A DNA stretch of 64,000 bases, from positions 92,229,869-92,293,868 of the forward strand of contig NC_090728.1 in NCBI RefSeq assembly GCF_036898095.1. Direction: 5' to 3'. Position 1 is the first letter of the stretch, and each line of letters opens with the position of its first letter. This stretch comes from Palaemon carinicauda (lineage: Eukaryota; Arthropoda; Malacostraca; Decapoda; Palaemonidae). Both the position numbers and the translations under genes were made by a program. Under the pieces are notes generated by a model. It worked only from the letters and a program-made list of their open reading frames with translations, ran no database searches and was not told where the DNA came from. Positions 33,611-41,167 of the stretch are shown piece after piece.

Positions 33611-35491
33611 TCACGCAGAAACGCAAACGAAGGTGAGCGAAGGAGCGCAGAAGGAGGGCGAGCGTGGTGGGAAGGGCGAGAGCTGGTGGTTGGCGAGCGA
33701 TAACCCATAGACGAGCAATGGACACTTCGTGCGACGGAACGCCGTCGGTTCGCGCGACGGAACGCCGTCGGTTCGCGCGACGGAACGCCGTCGGTTCGCG
33801 CGACGGAACGCCGTCGGTTCGCGCGACGGAACGCCGTCGGTTCGCGCGACGGAACGCCGTCGGTTCGCGCGACGGAACGCCGTCGGTTCGCGCGACGGAA
33901 CGCCGTCGGTTCGCGCGACGGAACGCCGTCGGTTCGCGCGACGGAACGCCGTCGGTTCGCGCGACGGAACGCCGTCGGTTCGCGCGACGGAACGCCGTCG
34001 GTTCGCGCGACGGAACGCCGTCGGTTCGCGCGACGGAACGCCGTCGGTTCGCGCGACGGAACGCCGTCGGTTCGCGCGACGGAACGCCGTCGGTTCGCGC
34101 GACGGAACGCCGTCGGTTCGCGCGACGGAACGCCGTCGGTTCGCGCGACGGAACGCCGTCGGTTCGCGCGACGGAACGCCGTCGGTTCGCGCGACGGAAC
34201 GCCGTCGGTTCGCGCGACGGAACGCCGTCGGTTCGCGCGACGGAACGCCGTCGGTTCGCGCGACGGAACGCCGACGGAACGCCGACGGAACGCCGTCGGT
34301 TCGCGCGACGGAACGCCGTCGGTTCGCGCGACGGAACGCCGTCGGTTCGCGCGACGGAACGCCGTCGGTTCGCGCGACGGAACGCCGTCGGTTCGCGCGA
34401 CGGAACGCCGTCGGTTCGCGCGACGGAACGCCGTCGGTTCGCGCGACGGAACGCCGTCGGTTCGCGCGACGGAACGCCGTCGGTTCGCGCGACGGAACGC
34501 CGTCGGTTCGCGCGACGGAACGCCGTCGGTTCGCGCGACGGAACGCCGTCGGTTCGCGCGACGGAACGCCGTCGGTTCGCGCGACGGAACGCCGTCGGTT
34601 CGCGCGACGGAACGCCGTCGGTTCGCGCGACGGAACGCCGTCGGTTCGCGCGACGGAACGCCGTCGGTTCGCGCGACGGAACGCCGTCGGTTCGCGCGAC
34701 GGAACGCCGTCGGTTCGCGCGACGGAACGCCGTCGGTTCGCGCGACGGAACGCCGTCGGTTCGCGCGACGGAACGCCGTCGGTTCGCGCGACGGAACGCC
34801 GTCGGTTCGCGCGACGGAACGCCGTCGGTTCGCGCGACGGAACGCCGTCGGTTCGCGCGACGGAACGCCGTCGGTTCGCGCGACGGAACGCCGTCGGTTC
34901 GCGCGACGGAACGCCGTCGGTTCGCGCGACGGAACGCCGTCGGTTCGCGCGACGGAACGCCGTCGGTTCGCGCGACGGAACGCCGTCGGTTCGCGCGACG
35001 GAACGCCGTCGGTTCGCGCGACGGAACGCCGTCGGTTCGCGCGACGGAACGCCGTCGGTTCGCGCGACGGAACGCCGTCGGTTCGCGCGACGGAACGCCG
35101 TCGGTTCGCGCGACGGAACGCCGTCGGTTCGCGCGACGGAACGCCGTAGGTTCGCGCGACGGAACGCCGTAGGTTCGCGCGACGGAACGCCGTAGGTTCG
35201 CGCGATGGAAGACCGTCGGTTCGCACGCGGGGGAACATTGGAGAGCATGTGCGCGGACGCGCAGGCGAATGATCGCGCAGGCGAGCGGTCGCGCGGGCGC
35301 GCAGGCAAGTGGGCGCGAGGGTGGGCAGGTGAATGAGCACGTGTCCGAGGCAGCGAACGCAAGCGCTGGCGCGATGGCGAGGAAACGCGCTGCCGCGTGG
35401 GTGAGGAAGACCGCTGGCGATGTGGATCAACAGGCGATCGGTGGTGAGCTGGTGAGCGCTGACGCGCAGGTGGGAGATGGCGCGTCGGCAA
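33611..35491 (-). CDS. J: gag-like Arg-rich ORF containing the minisatellite (626 aa open)
   Basis: The first 90 residues are R/S/P-rich (ARQRSPAHHRSPVDPHRQRS, RTRAHSPAHPRAHLPARPRD), which matches the hexapeptide gag region of F and makes this the likely native frame. From about residue 100 the protein is a 23-residue repeat (REPTAFRRANRR, RSVARTDGVPS) encoded by three 23-bp DNA units. Because 23 is not a multiple of three and the unit has no stop, all three minus-strand frames stay open; 33418-35622 (734 aa) is one of them. The openness is therefore no proof of expression. Upstream and downstream gag pieces are broken, so a functional protein is unlikely. Confidence 0.4.
   Translation of the reverse strand: MPTRHLPPARQRSPAHHRSPVDPHRQRSSSPTRQRVSSPSRQRLRSLPRTRAHSPAHPRAHLPARPRDRSPARSFACASAHMLSNVPPRANRRSSIARTYGVPSREPTAFRRANLRRSVARTDGVPSREPTAFRRANRRRSVARTDGVPSREPTAFRRANRRRSVARTDGVPSREPTAFRRANRRRSVARTDGVPSREPTAFRRANRRRSVARTDGVPSREPTAFRRANRRRSVARTDGVPSREPTAFRRANRRRSVARTDGVPSREPTAFRRANRRRSVARTDGVPSREPTAFRRANRRRSVARTDGVPSREPTAFRRANRRRSVARTDGVPSREPTAFRRANRRRSVARTDGVPSREPTAFRRANRRRSVARTDGVPSREPTAFRRANRRRSVARTDGVPSAFRRRSVARTDGVPSREPTAFRRANRRRSVARTDGVPSREPTAFRRANRRRSVARTDGVPSREPTAFRRANRRRSVARTDGVPSREPTAFRRANRRRSVARTDGVPSREPTAFRRANRRRSVARTDGVPSREPTAFRRANRRRSVARTDGVPSREPTAFRRANRRRSVARTDGVPSREPTAFRRTKCPLLVYGLSLANHQLSPFPPRSPSFCAPSLTFVCVSA
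33732..35225 (+). repeat. J: 23-bp hairpin minisatellite, about 64 units
   Basis: Unit: CGACGG, AACG, CCGTCG, then the linker GTTCGCG. Twenty-three phase-perfect units run from 33732 to 34260. Two truncated 11-bp units (CGACGGAACGC) follow at 34261 and 34272, then 40 units from 34283, and a degenerate last one at 35203. Units are almost identical except that the last few carry CCGTAGG. Each unit can fold as a 6-bp stem with a 4-nt loop. Confidence 0.95.
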
Positions 35492-36600
35492 GCGATGGCG
35501 CGTCGGCGCGTTGGCGAACGGAGGTGCGTTAACAAAACGCTAGCGAGCAGATGAAGAATCATGCGGGTGCGTAGGCGGTTGCCAACGCGAGAGAGAGTAG
35601 TGTAGTGATGGTTAGCGCGCATCGCGCTAACAGAAGGCGCGCAGGTGCATCAGAAAGGTGAGCGCTAAGCCAGCTGTTAATCAGGCGATCCTAGACGGTC
35701 AGAAAACCGTTGGCGCCCACTGGTGCGTGGCAAAGAAGGGCGCGCAGATGTGCGCTGGCAAATGAAGAAAGCTGGCGCACAGAAGAACAGAAGAAAAGGT
35801 GAGCGCTGGCGAGCAGGAGGAAGATCCACGGCAAGACTCAGCTACCGAGATCATGGTCCACAGCAGGCGAGCGCTAGATCGCTACTGATGGTGATCAGGG
35901 GAACTGACACGCGTGGCGATCGTTGACGCGTAGGAGATCGCTGGCGAGCAGGTGAACGTTGACGCGTCTAAGGGCGCTGGCGAGCTGATGATCGCTGACG
36001 AGCAGAAGGCAACGCGTGGAAGCCTGCGCAAAGAAGAAGAGTCCTTGACCTAGACCTGAACCGAAGTTCTAGATCGCGAGGGTGAACGTGGGCACATAAC
36101 AGGAACCAACAGGAACAGCAGAGATAATCATCATGAGAGCGCTGACGAACAGGAGAGCGCTGGCGAACAGGAGAGCGCTAGCGATCAGGAAGCGCTGATG
36201 AGCAGGAGAGCGCCTGTGCGCTAACACTGAGCAGGAGCAGGAGCGAACACAGCAGAAGGGCGCGCAGGGGAACCCTGACACGCAAGGGAAGAACCCCCGT
36301 GGGAGGCAACCCTTTGCCCCGAAGGGATCGTTGTCCGTCGGGAGACAGATGTCCATCGGAAGACCGTTGCCTGTCCGCCGGGAGACTGATGTCCGTTGGA
36401 AGACCGTTGTCCGTCGGGAAGACCGTTGCCCGTCGGAAGACGAGATCAGTCTGCTGTCCATCTGCACCAGGGCGGAAGATCAAGAAGAAGGAGTTGTAGG
36501 CTGCAAACGGAGATTCAAAAAGGCGCCTCTTAGCACCCTTATAGGGAGATGAGAGGCCCTTACGACTAAGGCAGACGGTGAGCCTTACGGTGAAGGAGGC
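35492..36600 (-). pseudogene. J: gag-like upstream remnants
   Basis: GCGCTGGCG-rich DNA with RSP-type words in several frames. 36178-36603 gives VRLTVCLSRKGLSSPYKGAKRRLFESPF, matching the middle gag of F (LRCRGLPSPYKGVRRHLFGSSP). A short GTCCGTCGGGAGAC-type repeat (36328-36435, four imperfect copies) is present. Confidence 0.5.
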
Positions 36601-37084
36601 CAACAGCAGCAGAAGAAAACCTCCGAAGAGGAGTCTCTATGAGTGTACTCTCTCGCGAACGAAAGAGAAACACTTCGTAGAAGAGACTGGTCAGCCAGTG
36701 ACCTAAAAGGAGCAATCCTCCGAAGAGGGGCTCCTGCACTTGCCCAGCCCCTTGAGCAAAACTGCAGGTGTGACCGCTCAGCACCAAGAGCATAGTTGCA
36801 CGAAAAAAAGGCAAGAGAAGAACCCCCCAAAAGGGGAAAAACTCAAGCCTGGACAGGAAAACTTCCCTCGGAAGGAAAGTTACCCACCCAAGGAGGCAAG
36901 CCTCCTGAGAGTTCTAAAATGAACTGGAGAGCTGTCAATTGTCACAGGAGTACTTCCAGTAGAAGGAGACACGCCCCTGACGAAAATCCAAAGGGGAGGC
37001 AGCAACAGCCGAATCCCCAGGCCTCCACAAGACAGCTCACACCGTTGCCATATTACAGAAACGAACTAGATCGGTAACTGTAGA
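36601..37084 (-). other. J: leader with one hairpin-repeat unit
   Basis: Similar to I 27890-28860 (CTCTCGCGAACGAAAGAG hairpin, CAGCCCCTTGAGCA, CAGCACCAAGAGCATAG, GAGCTGTCAATTGTCACAGG). No gene. Confidence 0.6.
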
Positions 37085-37090
37085 AAAATG

Positions 37091-37275
37091 TTATTTTCAT
37101 TAGTAAAATAAATTTTTGAATATACTTACCCGATAATCATGTAGCTGTCAACTCCGTTGCCCGACAGAATTCTACGGACGGGATACGCCAGCGATAGCTA
37201 TACAAGAAGGGGGTGTACTCACCAGCGCCACCTGTGGCCAGGTACTGCAGTACTTCTTGTTGACACCACCTCAAT
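37091..37275 (-). repeat. B: 3' inverted terminal repeat
   Basis: Inverse of 43783-43958 from GCTGTCAACTCCGTTGCCC to ACACCACCTCAAT. Outer end AATATACTTACCCG. Confidence 0.9.
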
Positions 37276-37327
37276 TTTTCCTCGGTCCACTGGTTCTCTA
37301 TGGGGAGGAAGGGTGGGTCAATTAAAT

Positions 37328-37417
37328 CATGATTATCGGGTAAGTATATTCAAAAATTTATTTTACTAATGAAAATAACATTTTTCAATATTAATCTTAC
37401 CCGATAATCATGTAGCT
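37328..37417 (-). repeat. B: internal complementary region
   Basis: CATGATTATCGGGTAAGTAT to GAAAATAACA is the inverse of the left end; TTTTTCAATATTAATCTTAC to ATCATGTAGCTG is the inverse of the right end. It gives the expected circle junction ATAACA-TTTTT-CAATA. Confidence 0.9.
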
Positions 37418-37814
37418 GATTCACACCCAGGGAGGTGGGTGAAAACCAGTGTACATGTATATCAAGAAGCTAAGTATCCCGTATTTCATATTATCAGTTA
37501 TTCAAAATAACAATGAAATTATAAGTACCTGGTAAGGAAGTCGACTTGAACCATTACTCTGCCTTTAATAAGTTCGTCTTCCTTACTGAGCGCAGCGTTC
37601 CTCTTAGGAGGCTGAACAACTCTAAGGTGCTGAAGTATAAAGGGCTGCAACCCATACTAAAGGACCTCTACACAACCTCTAACCTAGGCGCTTCTCAAGA
37701 ACGAATTGACCACCCGCCAAATCAACTAGGATGCGGAAGGCTTCTTAGCCTACCGTAACAACCCAAAAACAACAATAAAAGCATTCAAGAGAAAGGTTAA
37801 AAAAGGTTATGGGA

Positions 37815-40091
37815 TTAAGGGAATGTAGTGGCTGAGCCCTCACCTACTACTGCACTCGCTGCTACGAATGGTCCCAGGGTGTAGCAGTTCTCGTAAAGAG
37901 ACTGGACATCTTTGAGATAAAATGATGCAAACACTGACTTGCTCCTCCAATAGGTTGCATCCATAATACTCTGCAGAGAACGGTTCTGTTTGAAGGCCAT
38001 CGAAGTAGCTACAGCTCTCACTTCGTGGGTCCTTACCTTCAGCAAAGCAAGGTCTTCATCCTTCATGTGAGAATGAGCTTCTCTAATCAGAAGCCTTATG
38101 TAATACGAAACTGCGTTTTTGGACATAGGCATCGAAGGTTTCTTGATGGCACACCATAAGGCCTCTGATTGTCCTCGTATAGGTTTTGACCTTTTAAGAT
38201 AGTACTTTAGAGCTCTGACAGGGCAAAGAACTCTCTCTAGCTCGTTACCCACCATGTTGGAAAGGCTAGGAATTTCGAACGATCTAGGCCAAGGACGTGA
38301 AGGAAGTTCATTTTTTGCCAAAAACCCGAGCTGTAAGGAACATGTTGCTGTTTCGGATGTGAATCCTATGTTCCTGCTGAAGGCGTGAACCTCACTAACT
38401 CTTTTGGCTGTTGCAAGGCAGACGAGGAAAAGAGTTTTGAGAGTAAGGTCTTTGAAAGAGGCTGACTGGAGAGGTTCAAATCTAGGAGACATAAGGAACC
38501 TTAAGACTACGTCTAGATTCCAGCCTGGAGTGGACAAGCGACGTTCTTTAGAGGTCTCGAAAGACTTAAGGATGTCCTGTAGATCCTTGTTGGAGGAAAG
38601 ATCCAAGCCTCTGTGGCGGAAAACTGATGCCAACATACTTCTGTACCCTTTGATCGTAGGAGCCGAAAGAGATCTAACATTCCTAAGATGTAACAGGAAG
38701 TCAGCAACTTGGGTTACAGAGGTATTGGTAGAGGAAACTGCATTGGCTCTGCACCAGCTTCGGAAGACTTCCCACTTGGATTGATAGACTCTACGAGTGG
38801 ATATCCTCCTTGCTCTGGCAATCGCTCTGGCTGCCTCCTTCGAAAAGCCTCTAGCTCTAGAGAGTCTTTCGATAGTCTGAAGGCAGTCAGACGAAGAGCG
38901 TGGAGGCTTGGGTGTACCTTCTTTACGTGAGGTTGACGTAGAAGGTCCACTCTTAGAGGGAGAGTCCTGGGAACGTCGACCAGCCATTGCAGTACCTCTG
39001 TGAACCATTCTCTTGCAGGCCAAAGGGGAGCAACCAACGTCAGCCGTGTCCCTTCGTGAGAGACGAACTTCTGAATAACTCTGTTGATGATCTTGAACGG
39101 CGGGAATGCATATAGATCGAGATGGGACCAATCCAGCAGAAAAGCATCCACGTGAACTGCTGCCGGGTCTGGAATTGGGGAACAGTACAATGGGAGCCTC
39201 TTGGTCATGGAGGTGGCGAACAGATCTATCGTTGGCTGACCCCACAAGGTCCAAAGTCTGCTGCACACGTTCTTGTGAAGGGTCCATTCTGTGGGGATGA
39301 CTTGACCCTTCCTGCTGAGGCGATCTGCCGAGACATTCATATTGCCCTGAATGAATCTCGTTACCAGCGTGAGGTTTAGACTTCTTGACCAAATGAGGAG
39401 GTCCCTTGCTATCTCGTACAGCTTCCTCGAATGAGTCCCTCCCTGCTTGGAGATGTATGCCAAGGCTGTGGTGTTGTCGGAGTTCACCTCCACCACCTTG
39501 TTTAGCAGGAGGGACTTGAAGTTCATTAAGGCCAGATGTACTGCCAACAACTCCTTGCAATTGATGTGAAGCGTTTCCTGTTCCTTGCTCCATGTTCCCG
39601 AGCATTCCTGTCCGTCCAAGGTCGCGCCCCAGCCCGAGTCTGATGCGTCCAAATAGAGATGAAGATTGGGGGTCTGAACAGTTAACGAGAGACCCTCCTT
39701 GAGAAGGATGTTGCTCTTCCACCACATGAGAGTAGTCTTCATCTCTTTGGTAACAGGAATAGAGACCGCTTCGAGCGTCATATTCTTGTCCCAGTGAGCT
39801 GCTAGATGGTATTGAAGGGGGCGGAGGTGGAGTCTCCCTAACTCGGTGAACAGGGCTAACGATGACAGGGTCCCTGTTAGACTCATCCACTGTCTCACCG
39901 AGCATCTGTTCCTCTTCAGCATGCTCAGTATGCACTCTAGGGCTTGGTTGATTCTTGGGGCCGACGGAAAAGCCCGAAAAGCTTGACTCCGAATCTCCAT
40001 TCCCAGGTAAACGATGGTTTGGGAAGGAATAAGCTGGGACTTCTCTAAGTTGACCAAAAGACCCAGTTCCTTGGTCAAGTCCAAAGTCCAA
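37815..40091 (-). CDS. B: tyrosine recombinase (integrase), 758 aa ORF
   Basis: Catalyses integration of the circular DNA intermediate through a Tyr-DNA intermediate. The recombinase proper begins near residue 405 (ERLSRARGFSKEAARAIARA). The core-binding part has VYQSKWEVFRSWC and TIKGYRSMLASVFRHRGLDL (to about 500). The catalytic part has Arg564 (TAKRVSEVHAF), His689 and Arg692 (THEVRAVATSMAF), Trp715 and the nucleophile Tyr725 (FASFYLKDVQ), so R-HxxR-Y is complete. The first about 400 residues overprint the RNase H side of the RT ORF in another frame (overlap 38714-40091, 1378 nt) and resemble no known domain; translation could start much later or by splicing or frameshifting. The same overlapped frame is open in C and D. 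Confidence 0.85.
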   Translation of the reverse strand: MDFGLDQGTGSFGQLREVPAYSFPNHRLPGNGDSESSFSGFSVGPKNQPSPRVHTEHAEEEQMLGETVDESNRDPVIVSPVHRVRETPPPPPSIPSSSSLGQEYDARSGLYSCYQRDEDYSHVVEEQHPSQGGSLVNCSDPQSSSLFGRIRLGLGRDLGRTGMLGNMEQGTGNASHQLQGVVGSTSGLNELQVPPAKQGGGGELRQHHSLGIHLQAGRDSFEEAVRDSKGPPHLVKKSKPHAGNEIHSGQYECLGRSPQQEGSSHPHRMDPSQERVQQTLDLVGSANDRSVRHLHDQEAPIVLFPNSRPGSSSRGCFSAGLVPSRSICIPAVQDHQQSYSEVRLSRRDTADVGCSPLACKRMVHRGTAMAGRRSQDSPSKSGPSTSTSRKEGTPKPPRSSSDCLQTIERLSRARGFSKEAARAIARARRISTRRVYQSKWEVFRSWCRANAVSSTNTSVTQVADFLLHLRNVRSLSAPTIKGYRSMLASVFRHRGLDLSSNKDLQDILKSFETSKERRLSTPGWNLDVVLRFLMSPRFEPLQSASFKDLTLKTLFLVCLATAKRVSEVHAFSRNIGFTSETATCSLQLGFLAKNELPSRPWPRSFEIPSLSNMVGNELERVLCPVRALKYYLKRSKPIRGQSEALWCAIKKPSMPMSKNAVSYYIRLLIREAHSHMKDEDLALLKVRTHEVRAVATSMAFKQNRSLQSIMDATYWRSKSVFASFYLKDVQSLYENCYTLGPFVAASAVVGEGSATTFP

Positions 40092-41167
40092 CTGAGACTC
40101 TCCAGACAGCGACGACTTGTGGGGGCTCTTAACAGCCAGTCGTCTAAATAAAGGGAGGCTCTGATGTCCGCCAAGTGGAGGAATTTCGCAATATTCCTAA
40201 TCAGTCGCGTAAACACCATAGGTGCCGTGCTTAGGCCAAAACACAGGGCTTGGAATTGGTACACAACCTTTCCAAAAACGAATCTCAGAAAAGGTTGGGA
40301 GTCTGGATGAATGGGAACGTGAAAGTAGGCGTCTTTCAGATCCAACGAGACCATCCAGTCCTCCTGCCTGACCGCTGCTAGGACCGACTTCGTCGTCTCC
40401 ATAGTGAACGTCTGCTTGGTGACATAAGCATTGAGCGCACTGACGTCCAGCACCGGTCTCCAACCTCCTGTCTTCTTGGCCACCAGAAAGAGACGGTTGT
40501 AGAAGCCCGGGGATTGATGATCCCGGACTATCACCACTGCCTCCTTCTGTAACAGGAGCGACACCTCTTGATGTAACGCTAGCCTCTTGTCCTTTTCCTT
40601 GTAGTTGGGAGAGAGGTTGATGGGAGAAGTGGTCAGAGGGGGATTGCGGCAGAATGGTATCCTGTAACCCTCCCTTAGCCACTTGACAGACTGGGCGTCT
40701 GCACCTCTTCTTTCCCAAGCTTGCCAGAAGATCTTGAGTCTGGCTCCTACAGCTGTCTGGAGAGGAGGAGAGTCAATGTTTGCTTTTCGAAGACTTGGTA
40801 CCTTTCTTGGACCTGCCCCTGTGACCGTCTGGGCGGGTACCTCCTCGGCTGGGGGCTCTGCCACGAAAGGGCGGAATAAATCTGGTAGCAGGAGTATCAG
40901 CCACTGGGGTGCGGTAAGTTCTAGGAACTGAAGGAGCAACCTTAGCCTTCCGTGCTGAAGAGGCCACAAGGTCATGCGTGTCCTTCTGAATAAGAGCCGC
41001 AGACAATTCCTTGATAAGATCCTCAGGAAACAGGAACTTAGAAAGAGGAGCAAAAAGTAACTGTGACCTTTGGCAAGAGGTGATACCAGTGGAAAGGAAG
41101 GAGCAAAGTTGTTCCCTTTTCTTGAGGACTCCCGATACAAACATAGAGGCAAGTTCGCCGGAACCAT
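38714..41167 (-). CDS. B: reverse transcriptase / RNase H / DIRS C-terminal domain, 817 aa ORF
   Basis: Polyprotein that copies the element RNA. RT spans about residues 200-400: FYNRLFLVAKKTGGWRPVLD, motif A with Asp276 (SLDLKDAYFHVPIHP), FQALCFGLSTAP and the catalytic YLDD at 340-343, then NLEKSQLIPSQTIVYLGM. RNase H spans about 500-620 with all four acidic residues: Asp507 (YLDAS), Glu539 (CKELLAVHLAL), Asp564 (NSDNTTALAYISKQGG) and Asp615 (SADRLSRKGQ). About 640-735 (TIDLFATSMTKRLPLYCSP, DAFLLDWSHLDLYAFPPF, LVAPLWPAREWF) is the region termed a methyltransferase-like domain in DIRS elements. The N-terminal 150 residues overlap gag out of frame (40773-41167), so the real start is unknown. 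Confidence 0.88.
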   Translation of the reverse strand: MVPANLPLCLYRESSRKGNNFAPSFPLVSPLAKGHSYFLLLFLSSCFLRILSRNCLRLLFRRTRMTLWPLQHGRLRLLLQFLELTAPQWLILLLPDLFRPFVAEPPAEEVPAQTVTGAGPRKVPSLRKANIDSPPLQTAVGARLKIFWQAWERRGADAQSVKWLREGYRIPFCRNPPLTTSPINLSPNYKEKDKRLALHQEVSLLLQKEAVVIVRDHQSPGFYNRLFLVAKKTGGWRPVLDVSALNAYVTKQTFTMETTKSVLAAVRQEDWMVSLDLKDAYFHVPIHPDSQPFLRFVFGKVVYQFQALCFGLSTAPMVFTRLIRNIAKFLHLADIRASLYLDDWLLRAPTSRRCLESLSWTLDLTKELGLLVNLEKSQLIPSQTIVYLGMEIRSQAFRAFPSAPRINQALECILSMLKRNRCSVRQWMSLTGTLSSLALFTELGRLHLRPLQYHLAAHWDKNMTLEAVSIPVTKEMKTTLMWWKSNILLKEGLSLTVQTPNLHLYLDASDSGWGATLDGQECSGTWSKEQETLHINCKELLAVHLALMNFKSLLLNKVVEVNSDNTTALAYISKQGGTHSRKLYEIARDLLIWSRSLNLTLVTRFIQGNMNVSADRLSRKGQVIPTEWTLHKNVCSRLWTLWGQPTIDLFATSMTKRLPLYCSPIPDPAAVHVDAFLLDWSHLDLYAFPPFKIINRVIQKFVSHEGTRLTLVAPLWPAREWFTEVLQWLVDVPRTLPLRVDLLRQPHVKKVHPSLHALRLTAFRLSKDSLELEAFRRRQPERLPEQGGYPLVESINPSGKSSEAGAEPMQFPLPIPL

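Larger units (their letters stand above)
28932..37084 (-). mobile_element. J: family 2 DIRS-like element, segment 1 of 3
   Basis: Left end AAAATGACAAATTCGAAG at 28932, a run of about 25 G near 29041-29066, ICR at 29178-29272. Decayed recombinase, RNase H, RT (with an inserted 5S-like sequence) and gag with a minisatellite follow. The leader stops at CTGTAGAAAAA (37084), where B starts, and continues at 50351. Continuity is shown by I: the sequence on both sides of the gap matches one unbroken stretch of I (28660-28925). Confidence 0.8.

Noticed and set aside
33664..35195. Long plus-strand ORFs (about 500 aa) across the 23-bp array
   Set aside because: They result from a stop-free unit whose length is not a multiple of three; the frames lack homology outside the array.
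33732..35225. CRISPR-like array of 23-bp repeats
   Set aside because: Units are contiguous with no spacers, the context is a eukaryotic retrotransposon and no cas gene is present. It is a minisatellite.
37815..40091. Bacterial or phage integrase, suggesting contamination or transfer
   Set aside because: It lies in a DIRS element with RT/RNase H, ICR and inverted repeats, with several diverged copies nearby; all eukaryotic in character.
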